Positions 11,056 to 21,975 of a stretch of 64,000 nucleotides of DNA are shown here, one piece after another (the first letter of the stretch is position 1; each line of letters opens with the position of its first letter). The notes under the pieces are model-generated. The model saw only the letters and a program-made list of their open reading frames with translations, did not search any database and had not been told where the DNA came from. A program made the translations under genes and the position numbers. This DNA is from an uncultured Aquimarina sp. (GTDB taxonomy: Bacteria > Bacteroidota > Bacteroidia > Flavobacteriales > Flavobacteriaceae). Location of the stretch: the NCBI GenBank assembly GCA_947489195.1, contig CANLCT010000003.1, positions 1-64,000 of the forward strand. The letters run 5' to 3'.

Positions 11056-11598
11056 TTATGCAGATTTACCTGCTTTTCTTCTTAATTCTTCACCAACAAA
11101 CTTAATTCCTTTTCCTTTGTAAGGTTCAGGCTTACGGAATGATCTAATTTTAGCAGCAACCTCACCTACTAATTGCTTATCAAATGATGAAAGCTTAATA
11201 ATTGGGTTTTTACCTTTTTCAGAAACTGTTTCTACTTTAATTTCTGGTGCTAGATCAATCACTATATTGTGTGAAAAACCTAAAGCTAAGTCAAGTTTTT
11301 GACCTTGGTTAGATGCTCTATAACCTACACCCACCAATTCCAACTCTTTAGTAAATCCTTCAGAAACTCCCTGTATCATATTAGCAATTAAAGAACGGTA
11401 TAAACCATGCTGTGCTTTATGTACTTTTGCCTCAGAAGGTCTTTCTAAAGTGATTTTCTCACCCTCAACAACGGCAGAAATATCACCAATTTCTTGTGAT
11501 AATTCTCCTAATTTTCCTTTAACAGTAACATTATTCCCTTTCACATCTACTGTGACACCAGACGGTATAGTTACTGGATTTTTTCCTATTCTTGACAT
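11056..11598 (-). CDS. rplF: 50S ribosomal protein L6
   Basis: L6 sits near the factor-binding site of the large subunit. The 180-residue protein has two repeated alpha/beta domains and the C-terminal signature PEPYKGKGIKFVGEELRRKAGK. It opens MSRIGKNPVTIPSGV. It is 18 bases after rpsH. Confidence 0.98.
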   Translation of the reverse strand: MSRIGKNPVTIPSGVTVDVKGNNVTVKGKLGELSQEIGDISAVVEGEKITLERPSEAKVHKAQHGLYRSLIANMIQGVSEGFTKELELVGVGYRASNQGQKLDLALGFSHNIVIDLAPEIKVETVSEKGKNPIIKLSSFDKQLVGEVAAKIRSFRKPEPYKGKGIKFVGEELRRKAGKSA

Positions 11599-11616
11599 TT
11601 CTGTGTCTTTTTACTG

Positions 11617-12015
11617 TTAATAAACGTAACAAAGTACTTCACCACCAACATTATCACGCTTAGCTTGCTTACCTGTCATTACTCCATGAGAAGTTGAAAC
11701 AATAGCAATACCTAAACCATTTAATATACGTGGAATTTCACCTGAACCAGCATACTTACGTAAACCTGGCTTACTAATACGCTGTAATTCTTGAATTACA
11801 GGTTCTTTAGTGAATTTGTCATACTTTAATGCAATCTTAATACTACCTTGAGCAGTAGTATCTTCGAATTTGTAACTTAAAATATATCCTTGATCGAATA
11901 ATATTTTAGTGATCTCTTTTTTAACTTTTGAAGCAGGAATTTCAACAACTCTGTGTTTTGCTGCATTTGCATTTCTGATTCTAGTTAAAAAATCTGCAAT
12001 AGGATCTGTATTCAT
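11617..12015 (-). CDS. rpsH: 30S ribosomal protein S8
   Basis: S8 binds helix 21 of 16S rRNA and, in some bacteria, represses the spc operon. It has 132 residues, opening [20 protein letters not shown] and with the C-terminal [20 protein letters not shown]. It is 61 bases after rpsN, the widest gap within this part of the operon. Confidence 0.98.
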   Translation of the reverse strand: MNTDPIADFLTRIRNANAAKHRVVEIPASKVKKEITKILFDQGYILSYKFEDTTAQGSIKIALKYDKFTKEPVIQELQRISKPGLRKYAGSGEIPRILNGLGIAIVSTSHGVMTGKQAKRDNVGGEVLCYVY

Positions 12016-12076
12016 TTATATTTATTTGCGGTAATGGTTTTCAGCATTAGCCAAACCTTTTACCAATTAATAGTAT

Positions 12077-12346
12077 TTACCAACTTGCTTTTGTAACCCC
12101 AGGAATTAATCCTTGGTTTGCCATTTCACGAAATGTTACACGTGAAACACCAAACTGACGCATGTAACCTTTAGGTCTTCCCGTTAATTTACAACGGTTG
12201 TGCATACGAATTGGTGAAGCATTTTTTGGCAACTTTTGCAATGCTTCATAATCTCCAGCTTCTTTCAAAGCCTTTCTTTTTTCAGCATATTTAGCAACCG
12301 TTTTAGCCCTTTTTACCTCACGGGCTTTCATTGATTCTTTAGCCAT
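12077..12346 (-). CDS. rpsN: 30S ribosomal protein S14 (zinc-free form)
   Basis: S14 is in the head of the small subunit. At 89 residues it is the long form. It contains only one cysteine in the region [20 protein letters not shown], so it lacks the CxxC...CxxC zinc site of the short form. It lies 2 bases after rplE. Confidence 0.97.
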   Translation of the reverse strand: MAKESMKAREVKRAKTVAKYAEKRKALKEAGDYEALQKLPKNASPIRMHNRCKLTGRPKGYMRQFGVSRVTFREMANQGLIPGVTKASW

Positions 12347-12348
12347 AA

Positions 12349-12900
12349 TTAATTCTTTTTAAAAGGTAACCCTAATTGAGTTAATAATGATTTAGCTTCG
12401 CTATCTGTCGGCGCGGAAGTTACAAATGTTATATCTAATCCCGAAATTTTATTCACCTTATCGATATCAATTTCTGGAAAAATAATTTGTTCAGTAACAC
12501 CCATAGAGTAATTTCCTCTACCATCAAAACCTGTAGCCTTAATCCCTTGAAAATCACGCACACGTGGTAAAGCCACAGTTACCAAACGATCTAAGAATTC
12601 GTACATACGATCTCCACGTAAAGTTACTTTAGCTCCGATTGGCATACCTTTTCTTAATTTAAAAGATGCAACATCCTTTTTAGAAATGGTAGAAACCGCT
12701 TTTTGACCCGTGATAGTTGTAAATTCATCTACTGCGTAATCAATCAATTTTTTGTCTGCAACAGCACCACCCACACCTCTACTCAAAACTATCTTTGTAA
12801 GTTTTGGCACCTGCATAATGTTACTATAGCTGTATTCTTCTTTAAGAGCAGCAATCACTCGATCCTTATACTCTTCCTTAAGTCTAACTTTATAAGACAT
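12349..12900 (-). CDS. rplE: 50S ribosomal protein L5
   Basis: L5 binds 5S rRNA and contacts the P-site tRNA. The 183 residues include [30 protein letters not shown] and [20 protein letters not shown], all typical. It lies 2 bases after rplX. Confidence 0.98.
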   Translation of the reverse strand: MSYKVRLKEEYKDRVIAALKEEYSYSNIMQVPKLTKIVLSRGVGGAVADKKLIDYAVDEFTTITGQKAVSTISKKDVASFKLRKGMPIGAKVTLRGDRMYEFLDRLVTVALPRVRDFQGIKATGFDGRGNYSMGVTEQIIFPEIDIDKVNKISGLDITFVTSAPTDSEAKSLLTQLGLPFKKN

Positions 12901-12902
12901 AA

Positions 12903-13217
12903 CTATATTACTTCATTAGATTTTTTAGAAAAACGCACTTTTTTATCACCTTCAACACGGTAACCCACACGAGTTGCATCACCTGATTTAGGATCTATTA
13001 AAGCTAAATTCGAAATATGAATTGGCGCTTCCTTTTTTACTATTCCACCTTGAGGATTAGCAGCACTTGGCTTATTGTGTTTAGAAACTAAGTTTACACC
13101 TTCAACGATGGCTTTGTTTTTTTCAATAAGTACCTTTTGTACTTTTCCTTCCTGACCTTTGTCATCACCAGCTACAACTTTTACCAAGTCGCCTGTTTTG
13201 ATCTTTAATTTTGCCAT
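12903..13217 (-). CDS. rplX: 50S ribosomal protein L24
   Basis: L24 starts assembly of the large subunit. It has 104 residues, with a KOW motif near the start ([20 protein letters not shown]) and [17 protein letters not shown] further on. It is 13 bases after rplN. Confidence 0.97.
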   Translation of the reverse strand: MAKLKIKTGDLVKVVAGDDKGQEGKVQKVLIEKNKAIVEGVNLVSKHNKPSAANPQGGIVKKEAPIHISNLALIDPKSGDATRVGYRVEGDKKVRFSKKSNEVI

Positions 13218-13230
13218 TTTTTTTAAATGA

Positions 13231-13599
13231 TTAAAGCACTTCAGGTGCTAGTGAAACAATCTTCATGAACTGTTTGTCACGAAGCTCTCTTGCAACAGGG
13301 CCAAATACACGTGTTCCTCTCATTTCTCCGTTTGCTCCTAAAAGGACACAAGCGTTATCATCGAAACGAATATACGATCCATCAGCTCTACGCACTTCTT
13401 TTTTGGTACGAACCACAACTGCAGTTGAAACCGCTCCTTTTTTAACACTTCCGTTTGGAGCAGCCTCTTTAATACTGACAACGATCTTGTCACCTACAGA
13501 AGCGTATCTTTTTTTCGTACCACCTAATACACGAATCGTAAGTACTTCCTTACCACCTGTATTATCAGCTACTCTTAATCTAGACTCTTGTTGTACCAT
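13231..13599 (-). CDS. rplN: 50S ribosomal protein L14
   Basis: L14 forms part of the interface with the small subunit. The 122-residue protein has [37 protein letters not shown] and [14 protein letters not shown]. It begins 1 base after the rpsQ stop codon, so translation is probably coupled. Confidence 0.98.
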   Translation of the reverse strand: MVQQESRLRVADNTGGKEVLTIRVLGGTKKRYASVGDKIVVSIKEAAPNGSVKKGAVSTAVVVRTKKEVRRADGSYIRFDDNACVLLGANGEMRGTRVFGPVARELRDKQFMKIVSLAPEVL

Positions 13600-13600
13600 C

Positions 13601-13858
13601 TTATTTCGCTCTTTCTATTACTTCAACTAATCTCCAACATTTTGACTTACTTAAAGGACGTGTTTCCATGATCCTTACAGTATCGCCTATGTTACAGTCA
13701 TTTGTTTCGTCGTGTGCAACGTATTTTTTAGTTTTCAACACGAACTTTCCGTACATAGGGTGTTTTACTTTTTTTACTTCAGAAACAACAATAGATTTCT
13801 CCATTTTGTTACTTGTAACTACACCGATACGTTCTTTTCTTAAATTTCTTTTTTCCAT
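13601..13858 (-). CDS. rpsQ: 30S ribosomal protein S17
   Basis: S17 is a primary 16S rRNA-binding OB-fold protein. It has 85 residues, with [38 protein letters not shown] and [19 protein letters not shown]. It lies 13 bases after rpmC. Confidence 0.98.
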   Translation of the reverse strand: MEKRNLRKERIGVVTSNKMEKSIVVSEVKKVKHPMYGKFVLKTKKYVAHDETNDCNIGDTVRIMETRPLSKSKCWRLVEVIERAK

Positions 13859-13871
13859 CTTTTCAGCAGAA

Positions 13872-14066
13872 TTAAGCGTTTAATTCACGTTTTGTTAACT
13901 CAGTTGCGATTCTTGCAATAGATTTTCTTACGCTACGAATTTGTAACGGGTTTTCTAATGGAGAAAGTGCATGAGCCATTTTTAATTCAGAATACGCTTG
14001 TTTTGATTTACCAAGTTCTTCTTGTAATTCAGCCACAGACAGACCTTTAATTTCTGATTGTTTCAT
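13872..14066 (-). CDS. rpmC: 50S ribosomal protein L29
   Basis: L29 lies near the nascent-chain exit tunnel. The 64-residue helical hairpin has [18 protein letters not shown] and [18 protein letters not shown]. It is 10 bases after rplP. Confidence 0.97.
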   Translation of the reverse strand: MKQSEIKGLSVAELQEELGKSKQAYSELKMAHALSPLENPLQIRSVRKSIARIATELTKRELNA

Positions 14067-14076
14067 AATTCAAATA

Positions 14077-14496
14077 TTAAGCTTGATAATCTCTAGCTAC
14101 GATAAACTTAGTTTTTACAGGTAATTTTTGAGCAGCTAAACGCAAAGCTTCTTTAGCAGTATCAAAAGATACTCCCGCTACTTCAAATAAAATTCTTCCT
14201 GGTTTAACAACTGCTGCCCAATACTCAACAGCACCCTTACCTTTACCCATACGTACTTCAAGAGGCTTTTTTGTAATTGGTTTGTCTGGAAAAATCATAA
14301 TCCATAACGAACCCTCTCTTTTCATATAACGAGTTGCAGCAATACGTGCAGCTTCTATTTGTCTTGCAGTCACAAAATTCGAATCTAACGATTTGATTCC
14401 GAAAGTTCCGTTTGATAAAGTATGCCCACGTTGAGCAAGACCTTTCATACGTCCTTTTTGTTGTTTACGGAATTTTGTTCTTTTAGGCTGTAACAT
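14077..14496 (-). CDS. rplP: 50S ribosomal protein L16
   Basis: L16 organises the A-site region of the large subunit. The 139 residues begin [19 protein letters not shown] and include [20 protein letters not shown] and [19 protein letters not shown]. It is 22 bases after rpsC. Confidence 0.98.
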   Translation of the reverse strand: MLQPKRTKFRKQQKGRMKGLAQRGHTLSNGTFGIKSLDSNFVTARQIEAARIAATRYMKREGSLWIMIFPDKPITKKPLEVRMGKGKGAVEYWAAVVKPGRILFEVAGVSFDTAKEALRLAAQKLPVKTKFIVARDYQA

Positions 14497-14518
14497 TGTC
14501 TAAAATTTCTTTATAAAA

Positions 14519-15241
14519 TTACTTTCTACGGCGAGGTTTATTTCCACCTCTTCCTTGTCCTCTATCAGATTTACCTTGCTTCTTTGATAAACCTACCAAA
14601 GGAGAAAGCTCTCTTTTACCATATACTTCACCTTTCATGATCCATACTTTGATTCCCATTCTACCATAAGTAGTATGCGCTTCAACTAGTGCATAATCAA
14701 TATCAGCTCTAAATGTAGACAACGGAATACGACCGTCTTTGTACGACTCTGAACGTGCCATTTCAGCACCATTCAAACGTCCAGAAATTAATACCTTAAT
14801 ACCTTCTGCATTCATACGCATTGCAGCCGCAATTGCCATCTTGATTGCACGACGGTAAGAGATACGATTCTCTATTTGACGTGCAATACTAGAACCTACT
14901 AAAAATGCATCAAGCTCAGGTCTTTTAATTTCGAAGATGTTCAATTGAACCTCTTTGTTTGTAATTTTTTTAAGCTCTTCTTTCAACTTGTCTACCTCTT
15001 GACCTCCTTTACCAATAATGATACCTGGACGTGCAGTAGTGATAGTAACGGTTACAAGTTTAAGCGTACGCTCAATAATTACTCTCGATACACTTGCTTT
15101 TGATAAACGTGCATGGATATACTTTCTGATTTTATCGTCTTCAGCAAGTTTATCTCCATAGTCATTACCTCCGTACCAGTTAGATTCCCATCCTCTGATG
15201 ATACCAAGGCGATTTCCGATTGGATTTGTCTTTTGTCCCAT
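14519..15241 (-). CDS. rpsC: 30S ribosomal protein S3
   Basis: S3 is part of the mRNA entry channel. The 240-residue protein has an N-terminal KH domain with the [18 protein letters not shown] loop, a C-terminal domain containing [12 protein letters not shown], and a basic tail ending NKPRRRK. It lies 9 bases after rplV. Confidence 0.98.
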   Translation of the reverse strand: MGQKTNPIGNRLGIIRGWESNWYGGNDYGDKLAEDDKIRKYIHARLSKASVSRVIIERTLKLVTVTITTARPGIIIGKGGQEVDKLKEELKKITNKEVQLNIFEIKRPELDAFLVGSSIARQIENRISYRRAIKMAIAAAMRMNAEGIKVLISGRLNGAEMARSESYKDGRIPLSTFRADIDYALVEAHTTYGRMGIKVWIMKGEVYGKRELSPLVGLSKKQGKSDRGQGRGGNKPRRRK

Positions 15242-15250
15242 ATCTCTATC

Positions 15251-15658
15251 TTAGCTTTGTGTATTATTATTAGATCCAACTACGATTGTAACGTGGTTAG
15301 AACGCTTTCTAATTCTGTGTGCTCTTCCTTGTGGAGCTGGACGCAATCTTTTTAACATTGCCCCACCATCTACACGGATTTCAGAAACGATAAGATCAGC
15401 ATCTTCAATGCTAGCATCTTCGTTTTTAGCTTGCCAATTTGCCAATGCAGACAATAACAATTTCTCTAAACGACGTGATGCCTCTTTTGGGCTAAATCTA
15501 AGTATCTGCAGTGCATTTTCCACTTTTTTACCACGTACTAAATCCGCTACTAAGCGCATTTTTCTTGGCGAAGTAGGACAGTTATTAAGTTTAGCAAAAG
15601 CAATTTGCTTTTTTTCTTCCTTAATCCTGTCAGCCATTTGTTTTTTACGAACTCCCAT
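15251..15658 (-). CDS. rplV: 50S ribosomal protein L22
   Basis: L22 lines the exit tunnel. The protein has 135 residues, with a charged N-terminal extension ([18 protein letters not shown]) before the conserved [20 protein letters not shown]. The beta-hairpin part includes [20 protein letters not shown]. It is 7 bases after rpsS. Confidence 0.98.
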   Translation of the reverse strand: MGVRKKQMADRIKEEKKQIAFAKLNNCPTSPRKMRLVADLVRGKKVENALQILRFSPKEASRRLEKLLLSALANWQAKNEDASIEDADLIVSEIRVDGGAMLKRLRPAPQGRAHRIRKRSNHVTIVVGSNNNTQS

Positions 15659-15665
15659 AGCTTAC

Positions 15666-15947
15666 TTATCTTTTACCTTTATTTTTCTTATCAGTACCAT
15701 GTCCTCTGTAAGAACGTGTTGGCGAAAACTCTCCTAATTTGTGGCCTACCATGTTTTCTGTTACATAAACAGGAACAAACTGACGACCATTGTGAACAGC
15801 TATTGTTTGACCAACAAAATCAGGACTAATCATTGATGCTCTTGACCAAGTTTTAATCACAGTTTTTTTACCAGCTTCTACATTTGCTGCGACCTTTTTC
15901 TCTAACTTATAGTGAATATAAGGTCCTTTTTTTAATGAACGAGCCAT
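15666..15947 (-). CDS. rpsS: 30S ribosomal protein S19
   Basis: S19 is in the head of the small subunit, beside S13. The 93-residue protein has [38 protein letters not shown] and [16 protein letters not shown]. It lies 3 bases after rplB. Confidence 0.98.
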   Translation of the reverse strand: MARSLKKGPYIHYKLEKKVAANVEAGKKTVIKTWSRASMISPDFVGQTIAVHNGRQFVPVYVTENMVGHKLGEFSPTRSYRGHGTDKKNKGKR

Positions 15948-15950
15948 ATC

Positions 15951-16775
15951 TTATTTCTTTCTACGTTCTACAATATACTTATTACTTGCCTTAGTCTTAG
16001 AACGAGTTCTAAATCCTTTAGCCGGTAAACCTTTTCTTGAACGAGGGTGACCTCCAGACGAACGTCCTTCACCACCACCCATTGGATGATCTACTGGGTT
16101 CATCGCTACTGGTCTTGTTCTTGGTCTACGACCCAACCAACGCGATCTACCTGCTTTACCTCCAACTAACAATTGATGATCACTGTTTGAAACAGCTCCG
16201 ATCGTTGCCATACATGTAATTAGAATTAATCTAACTTCACCTGAAGGTAATTTAACCGTCGCAAATTTACCATCTCTTGCCATTAACTGAGCAAAAGATC
16301 CAGCACTACGAGCCATAACAGCTCCTTGACCTGGGTGTAATTCAATACATGAAATAATTGTTCCTAACGGAATAACACTTAATGGCATTGCATTTCCTAT
16401 TTCTGGAGCTACATCAGCACCCGAAACAATATTTTGCCCTACTTGCAAACCATTTTGAGCGATCACATAACGCTTCTCACCGTCTTGATAATTCAAAAGT
16501 GCAATAAATGCTGTTCTGTTCGGATCATATTGAATAGATGCAACCGTTGCAGGTACTCCCTGCTTATCACGTTTGAAATCTATAATACGATAACGTCTTT
16601 TATGACCACCACCTTTGTAGCGCATAGTCATTTTTCCTTGACTGTTTCGACCTCCAGTACGTTTTTTCGGAGCTAATAAACTCTTCTCCGGCTTATCAGT
16701 AGTAATGGCGTCAAACCCGTTTACTACTCTAAATCGCTGTCCTGGGGTGATTGGTTTTAATTTTCTTACTGACAT
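15951..16775 (-). CDS. rplB: 50S ribosomal protein L2
   Basis: L2 is needed for subunit joining and sits near the peptidyl-transferase centre. It has 274 residues. The essential histidine is in [15 protein letters not shown], and the RNA-binding domain contains [20 protein letters not shown]. It lies 9 bases after rplW. Confidence 0.98.
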   Translation of the reverse strand: MSVRKLKPITPGQRFRVVNGFDAITTDKPEKSLLAPKKRTGGRNSQGKMTMRYKGGGHKRRYRIIDFKRDKQGVPATVASIQYDPNRTAFIALLNYQDGEKRYVIAQNGLQVGQNIVSGADVAPEIGNAMPLSVIPLGTIISCIELHPGQGAVMARSAGSFAQLMARDGKFATVKLPSGEVRLILITCMATIGAVSNSDHQLLVGGKAGRSRWLGRRPRTRPVAMNPVDHPMGGGEGRSSGGHPRSRKGLPAKGFRTRSKTKASNKYIVERRKK

Positions 16776-16784
16776 TTTTTAGTC

Positions 16785-17075
16785 TTAAAGATTACTATAT
16801 AAATCAATTGTATCACCTTCCGCCACCTGTACAATTGCTTTTTTATAAGCACTTGTTTTACCAGTTACGATACCCGTTTTTGTATAACGTGTATTACGAT
16901 CTGGGCGGACGTTTATTGTTCGAACTTTATCCACAGAAACACCATAAGCAGCTTCAACTGCTTTTTTGATTTCTACCTTGTTCGCCTTCTTATTTACTAC
17001 AAAACTGAAGCAATTTCTTAATTCACTTGCAGCAGTAGCTTTTTCCGTAATGATAGGTTTAATTAAGATACTCAT
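16785..17075 (-). CDS. rplW: 50S ribosomal protein L23
   Basis: L23 is at the exit tunnel and is the docking site for trigger factor and SRP. The 96-residue protein has LIKPIITEKATAASE and FVVNKKANKVEIKKAVEAAY. It lies 8 bases after rplD. Confidence 0.97.
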   Translation of the reverse strand: MSILIKPIITEKATAASELRNCFSFVVNKKANKVEIKKAVEAAYGVSVDKVRTINVRPDRNTRYTKTGIVTGKTSAYKKAIVQVAEGDTIDLYSNL

Positions 17076-17083
17076 CGCGTGTT

Positions 17084-17713
17084 CTATTTACTTAAATTCG
17101 TTTCAATTCCTTCTAAAGAACCCTCTAACAACACTACATTATTTGCATGTAATATTTTATAAGTACTCAATTCTGAAGCTAAAATAACCTCAGTGTTTTT
17201 AAGATTTCTTGAAGACAAATAAACATTTTCATTAGCTTCACCTAAAACAAATAAAGACTTTTTAGCATCTAAGCCTAATGTTTTCAAAACATTTACAAAG
17301 TTTTTTGTCTTTATTTCTTCAAAGTTAAAATCTTCAAGCACTGTTAAAGAACTCTCTTTTACTTTTAAACTCAATGCCGATTTACGCGCTAAACGCTTTA
17401 CACCTTTATTTAATTTAAAAGAATAATTTCTTGGTCTTGGTCCAAAAATACGACCACCACCTTTAAAAACACCAGACTTAATACTACCCGCACGAGCTGT
17501 ACCAGTTCCTTTTTGTTTTTTAATTTTTCTTGTACTACCAGTAATCTCAGCTCTTTCTTTAGCCTTATGCGTTCCTTGACGTTGATTAGCCAAGTATTGC
17601 TTTACATCTAAGTAAACAGCATGATCGTTTGGCTCAATAGCAAAAACAGCATCAGAAAGGTTTGCCTCTCTACCTGTTTCTTTTCCGTTGATATCTAAAA
17701 CTGCTACTTTCAT
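17084..17713 (-). CDS. rplD: 50S ribosomal protein L4
   Basis: L4 has a globular domain and a long loop that reaches the exit tunnel. It has 209 residues, with the basic loop KQKGTGTARAGSIKSGVFKG followed by GPRPRNYSFKLNKGVKRLA. In E. coli L4 also represses its own (S10) operon through the mRNA leader. Its start overlaps the rplC stop by one base (TAATG), so the two are translationally coupled. A structured leader lies upstream of rplC. Confidence 0.97.
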   Translation of the reverse strand: MKVAVLDINGKETGREANLSDAVFAIEPNDHAVYLDVKQYLANQRQGTHKAKERAEITGSTRKIKKQKGTGTARAGSIKSGVFKGGGRIFGPRPRNYSFKLNKGVKRLARKSALSLKVKESSLTVLEDFNFEEIKTKNFVNVLKTLGLDAKKSLFVLGEANENVYLSSRNLKNTEVILASELSTYKILHANNVVLLEGSLEGIETNLSK

Positions 17714-18330
17714 TATTTCTGAATAGTTACATATGCGTTTTTATGACCAGGAATACATCCTTTAATCACAAGTAAATTCTTATCAGAAACTACTTTTAAA
17801 ACACGTAAGTTTTGAACTTTTACTTTTTCGCCACCCATTTGACCTGCCATACGCATTCCTTTGAATACACGTGCAGGATATGAAGCAGCACCAATAGAAC
17901 CCGGAGCTCTTAATCGGTTATGTTGACCGTGAGTTGCTTGTCCAACACCACCAAATCCGTGACGTTTAACAACTCCCTGAAAACCTTTACCCTTTGAAGT
18001 TGCAGATACATCCACAAATTCACCTTCAACAAAATGCTCTACAGTGATTACATCACCTAACTTGTACTCCTCCTCAAAACCTTGAAATTCGACAACTTGA
18101 CGCTTGACAGCAGTACCAGCTTTTTTAAAGTGACCTTGAGCCGCTTTACTAGCATTTTTATCAGCCTTGTCATCGAAACCTAATTGAACGGCACTATAAC
18201 CATCAACCTCTTCAGTTCTGACTTGGGTAACAACACATGGTCCAACCTCTAAAACAGTACAAGGAATATTCTTCCCATTCTCGTCAAAGATGCTAGTCAT
18301 GCCAATTTTCTTACCAATTAACCCAGACAT
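17713..18330 (-). CDS. rplC: 50S ribosomal protein L3
   Basis: L3 starts assembly of the large subunit and reaches the peptidyl-transferase centre. The 205 residues open [19 protein letters not shown] and include the conserved loop [20 protein letters not shown], which holds the glutamine methylated by PrmB in other bacteria. It is the first gene after the 210-base gap that follows rpsJ. It appears to have its own promoter and leader. Confidence 0.98.
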   Translation of the reverse strand: MSGLIGKKIGMTSIFDENGKNIPCTVLEVGPCVVTQVRTEEVDGYSAVQLGFDDKADKNASKAAQGHFKKAGTAVKRQVVEFQGFEEEYKLGDVITVEHFVEGEFVDVSATSKGKGFQGVVKRHGFGGVGQATHGQHNRLRAPGSIGAASYPARVFKGMRMAGQMGGEKVKVQNLRVLKVVSDKNLLVIKGCIPGHKNAYVTIQK

Positions 18331-18360
18331 TCTTAATTATTTAATTATTACTATTTATTT

Positions 18361-18398
18361 AAAAAAATTCAAGGCCGAAAATACCTCCGACCTTGAAT
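18361..18398 (-). terminator. Attenuator-like hairpin and U-tract in the rplC leader
   Basis: On the minus strand an 11-bp stem (ATTCAAGGTCG with CGGCCTTGAAT, one G-T pair) and a 10-base loop are followed immediately by seven T. That is the form of an intrinsic terminator. It ends about 30 bases before the rplC ATG, leaving no room for a promoter between them. It should therefore act as an attenuator in the rplC leader, as a stop for the upstream rpsL-rpsJ transcript, or both. Confidence 0.7.
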
Positions 18399-18468
18399 GT
18401 ATTTTTTACCGTTTTTCCCTCGCCCGCAGCGAAAGGACATGTAAACCTTAGTGAACTAAGATTTTTAG
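18399..18468 (-). promoter_or_regulatory. Structured 5' leader of the S10 operon
   Basis: Between the predicted start point near 18468 and the attenuator hairpin the transcript can form a CTTAG-TTCA-CTAAG stem (18447-18460). A C/G-rich stretch also occurs around 18419-18436, unlike the AT-rich surroundings. The arrangement resembles ribosomal-protein autoregulatory leaders. The ligand is unknown; L4 or L3 would be the natural candidates. Confidence 0.45.
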
Positions 18469-18474
18469 CGACTG

Positions 18475-18505
18475 CAAAAGTATGAAATATAATTGAAACT
18501 CCCAA
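18475..18505 (-). promoter_or_regulatory. Promoter of the S10 operon (rplC onward)
   Basis: On the minus strand a TTG (18503-18505) is separated by 20 bases from TACTTTTG (18475-18482). This is a near-ideal flavobacterial -33/-7 pair. It lies in the rpsJ-rplC gap and has the same -7 sequence as the rpsL and carA promoters. Confidence 0.7.
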
Positions 18506-18540
18506 ATTTCAAAAAAACTAGGAGTTCCAATAACTTTTAC

Positions 18541-18846
18541 TTACACTTTAATTTCAACTTCAACACCACTTGGTAATTCAAGTTTCATCAATGCATCGAT
18601 TGTTTTTGATGAAGAACTATAAATATCAAGTAATCTTTTGTATGAACTTAACTGAAATTGCTCACGCGACTTTTTGTTAACGTGTGGCGAACGCAATACA
18701 GTAAATATTTTTTTGTGTGTTGGTAATGGAATTGGTCCCGTTACTACTGCACCTGTACTTTTTACAGTTTTTACAATCTTCTCAGCAGATTTATCTACTA
18801 AATTGTGATCGTAAGATTTTAATTTGATTCTGATTTTTTGACTCAT
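18541..18846 (-). CDS. rpsJ: 30S ribosomal protein S10
   Basis: S10 is in the head of the small subunit and also serves in antitermination with NusB. It has 101 residues, with [20 protein letters not shown] and the [17 protein letters not shown] motif. It lies 11 bases after fusA. It is the last gene of the str transcript here, because a 210-base gap with a terminator-like hairpin and a new promoter separates it from rplC. Confidence 0.98.
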   Translation of the reverse strand: MSQKIRIKLKSYDHNLVDKSAEKIVKTVKSTGAVVTGPIPLPTHKKIFTVLRSPHVNKKSREQFQLSSYKRLLDIYSSSSKTIDALMKLELPSGVEVEIKV

Positions 18847-18857
18847 TTTAGTAGGTT

Positions 18858-20984
18858 TTAAGCTTGTTCTCCTTTAGCCGCTTTAATCACTTCTTCCGAA
18901 ATGTTCGACGGAGTTTCTGCATAATGTGAAAATTCCATTGTAGATGTTGCTCTACCAGAAGATAATGTTCTTAATGTAGTTACATAACCAAACATTTCAG
19001 AAAGTGGTACAGTTGCTTTTACAGTTTTTGCTCCTGCTCTGTCTCCCATATCACTAACCTGACCTCTACGACGATTCAAGTCACCTACAATATCACCCAT
19101 ATTTTCTTCTGGAGTTATTACCTCCAATTTCATAATAGGCTCCATAATAACTGCTTTTGCAGCTTTTGCAGCATTCTTAAATCCTAACTTAGCTGCCAAT
19201 TCGAATGATAATTGATCCGAATCCACGTCATGATAAGATCCATCAGTTAATGTTACTTTCATAGCATCAACTTCATATCCTGCTAAAGGACCTGCAACCA
19301 TAGCCATTTTAAATCCTTTCTCTACAGAAGGGACAAATTCTTTAGGCACGTTACCCCCTTTAATAGACGAAACGAATTCCAAACCTACTTTACCTTCTTC
19401 TGCTGGCTCTAAAGTAAATACGATATCTGCGAATTTTCCACGTCCACCAGACTGCTTCTTGTACACCTCTCTATGCTCAGCAACCTGAGTAATAGCTTCC
19501 TTGTACTCAACCTGAGGCTGACCTTGATTTACTTCAACTTTGAATTCACGCTTTAAACGATCTACAATAATATCTAAGTGAAGTTCACCCATTCCTGATA
19601 TAATTGTTTGACCTGAAGCCTCATCAGTTCTTGCCGTAAATGTTGGATCCTCTTCAGATAATTTAGCCAAGGCCATACCCATTTTATCAACATCCGCTTT
19701 AGTCTTAGGCTCTACCGCGATACCAATTACCGGATCAGGGAAGTCCATAGATTCTAAAATAATAGGATTTTTCTCATCAGACATAGTATCACCAGTCTTG
19801 ATATCCTTAAAACCAACCGCAGCTCCAATATCTCCTGCCTCGATATAATCGATTGCATTTTGCTTATTTGAGTGCATTTGGTATATACGAGAAATACGTT
19901 CTTTTTTACCTGAACGGTTGTTCAAAATATAAGAACCCGCATCTAAACGTCCAGAGTATGCACGAAAGAATGCCAAACGCCCCACAAAAGGATCGGTAGC
20001 AATTTTAAATGCTAATGCCGCAAACGGCTCTTTAACATCTGGCTTACGTAATACTTCTTCATCCGTTTTAGGATCAATACCTCTAATACCTTCTTTATCT
20101 GTTGGTGCTGGCAAATAACGACACACAGCATCTAACAAGAACTGCACTCCTTTATTTTTAAATGCCGACCCACAAATCATTGGAATGATAGCCATATCCA
20201 TTACAGCAGCTCTAAGCGCAGCATGCACTTCTTCTTCTGTAATAGAATCTTCATCTTCCATAAATTTTTCTAAAAGATTCTCATCATAACTTGCTACTTC
20301 TTCAATAAGTAATGCACGATATTTACGAGCTTCTTCTTTCATATCCTCAGGAATATCAACAATATCAAAAGTTGCTCCTTGAGTTTCATCATGCCATATA
20401 ATTGCACGGTTTTTTACTAAATCAACCACCCCTCTAAAGTCAGCCTCATCACCAATATTCAATACAATTGGCACTGCATTTGACTTTAACATGTCTTTAA
20501 CTTGCTGACATACTGCCAAAAAGTTAGACCCTTGACGGTCCATTTTATTTACAAAACCAATACGTGGCACTTTGTAATTATCAGCTAATCTCCAGTTAGT
20601 TTCCGACTGTGGCTCGACACCATCAACCGCACTAAACAAAAACACCAACCCATCTAATACACGTAAAGAACGATTTACCTCTACAGTAAAATCAACGTGA
20701 CCAGGAGTATCAATAATATTAAAATGATATCCTTTAGTATCTGCAATTGCCTTACCATTATCGGTAGGGAAATTCCACTCACAAGTTGTAGCAGCAGAAG
20801 TAATCGTGATACCACGTTCTTGCTCTTGCTCCATCCAATCCATTGTTGCTGCACCATCATGCACCTCACCAATTTTATGACTTACACCTGTATAATAAAG
20901 AATACGCTCAGTTGTAGTGGTTTTCCCAGCATCAATATGTGCTGCGATACCAATATTTCTAGTAAATTTTAAATCTCTTGCCAT
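18858..20984 (-). CDS. fusA: Elongation factor G
   Basis: EF-G drives translocation of tRNA and mRNA using GTP. The 708 residues have the full five-domain length. The GTPase motifs are [14 protein letters not shown] (G1), DTPGHVDF (G3) and NKMDRQG (G4), and domain IV contains [10 protein letters not shown]. It lies 12 bases after rpsG and 11 bases before rpsJ. No tuf gene follows it, which is usual for this phylum. Confidence 0.98.
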   Translation of the reverse strand: MARDLKFTRNIGIAAHIDAGKTTTTERILYYTGVSHKIGEVHDGAATMDWMEQEQERGITITSAATTCEWNFPTDNGKAIADTKGYHFNIIDTPGHVDFTVEVNRSLRVLDGLVFLFSAVDGVEPQSETNWRLADNYKVPRIGFVNKMDRQGSNFLAVCQQVKDMLKSNAVPIVLNIGDEADFRGVVDLVKNRAIIWHDETQGATFDIVDIPEDMKEEARKYRALLIEEVASYDENLLEKFMEDEDSITEEEVHAALRAAVMDMAIIPMICGSAFKNKGVQFLLDAVCRYLPAPTDKEGIRGIDPKTDEEVLRKPDVKEPFAALAFKIATDPFVGRLAFFRAYSGRLDAGSYILNNRSGKKERISRIYQMHSNKQNAIDYIEAGDIGAAVGFKDIKTGDTMSDEKNPIILESMDFPDPVIGIAVEPKTKADVDKMGMALAKLSEEDPTFTARTDEASGQTIISGMGELHLDIIVDRLKREFKVEVNQGQPQVEYKEAITQVAEHREVYKKQSGGRGKFADIVFTLEPAEEGKVGLEFVSSIKGGNVPKEFVPSVEKGFKMAMVAGPLAGYEVDAMKVTLTDGSYHDVDSDQLSFELAAKLGFKNAAKAAKAVIMEPIMKLEVITPEENMGDIVGDLNRRRGQVSDMGDRAGAKTVKATVPLSEMFGYVTTLRTLSSGRATSTMEFSHYAETPSNISEEVIKAAKGEQA

Positions 20985-20996
20985 TTCTATATATGA

Positions 20997-21473
20997 TTAG
21001 AATCTAAAGTGTGAGAATGCCTTATTTGCCTCGGCCATTTTGTGCGTATCCACTCTTTTCTTAACAGCAGCACCTTCCTCTTTAGCAGCAGCTAAAACTT
21101 CAGAAGCTAATTTTAATGCCATAGATTTTTCATTACGCTTACGAGCAAACAAAATTAACCACTTCATTGCAGTTGAAATTTTACGATCTGGACGTATTGG
21201 ATTAGGGATTTGAAAAGTTGCCCCACCAACACGACGACTACGAACCTCAACGTGTGGCATCACATTTGACAATGCTTCTTTCCAAATTTCTAAAGCTGTT
21301 TTTTCGTCATCATTTTTCTTTTCTTCTACGATATCAATTGCATCATAAAAGATTTTAAAAGCCACCGACTTCTTTCCGTCCCACATCATCATGTTTACGA
21401 AACGAGTTACTAACTGATCATTGAAACGAGGATCTGGAAGTATCGGTCTTTTTTTTGCCTTTCTTTTTCTCAT
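20997..21473 (-). CDS. rpsG: 30S ribosomal protein S7
   Basis: S7 nucleates the head of the small subunit. The 158-residue protein opens [19 protein letters not shown] and includes [20 protein letters not shown]. It lies 75 bases after rpsL and 12 bases before fusA. Confidence 0.98.
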   Translation of the reverse strand: MRKRKAKKRPILPDPRFNDQLVTRFVNMMMWDGKKSVAFKIFYDAIDIVEEKKNDDEKTALEIWKEALSNVMPHVEVRSRRVGGATFQIPNPIRPDRKISTAMKWLILFARKRNEKSMALKLASEVLAAAKEEGAAVKKRVDTHKMAEANKAFSHFRF

Positions 21474-21548
21474 GTTTTGTTTTTAAGTTTTTTTAGTTTT
21501 CGTTTTTCAGCTGCAAATCATACAACGTTCTAACTCTTAACTTTTAAA

Positions 21549-21923
21549 TTACTTTTTAGGGCGTTTTGCACCATACTTAGACCTACGTTGTGTTCTACCT
21601 GCTACCCCTGCGGTATCAAGTGCCCCACGAACGATATGATATCTAACTCCTGGCAAATCTTTTACCCTTCCACCTCTAACCAATACTATCGAGTGCTCCT
21701 GAAGATTGTGTCCTTCACCACCTATGTATGCGTTCACTTCCTTACCATTTGTTAACCTAACACGCGCTACTTTACGCATAGCTGAGTTTGGTTTTTTTGG
21801 TGTAGTTGTGTAAACACGTGTACATACGCCGCGTCTTTGTGGACATGAATCTAAGGCAGCCGATTTACTCTTCTTGGTTATTTTGGCTCTACCTTTTCGT
21901 ACTAATTGTGAAATTGTTGGCAT
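21549..21923 (-). CDS. rpsL: 30S ribosomal protein S12
   Basis: S12 sits in the decoding centre. The 124-residue protein has the conserved [19 protein letters not shown] and [18 protein letters not shown] segments. Both lysines where streptomycin-resistance substitutions usually arise are wild type. It is the first gene of the str operon, with a clear promoter upstream. Confidence 0.98.
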   Translation of the reverse strand: MPTISQLVRKGRAKITKKSKSAALDSCPQRRGVCTRVYTTTPKKPNSAMRKVARVRLTNGKEVNAYIGGEGHNLQEHSIVLVRGGRVKDLPGVRYHIVRGALDTAGVAGRTQRRSKYGAKRPKK

Positions 21924-21975
21924 AATTGCTTAACACTAATTATTAATTTTGTTTAATCCCCATTCTAAGGGCTTG

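Noticed and set aside
18857-18858. A tuf gene between fusA and rpsJ
   Set aside because: There are only 11 bases between the two genes; tuf is simply located elsewhere, as is usual in this phylum.
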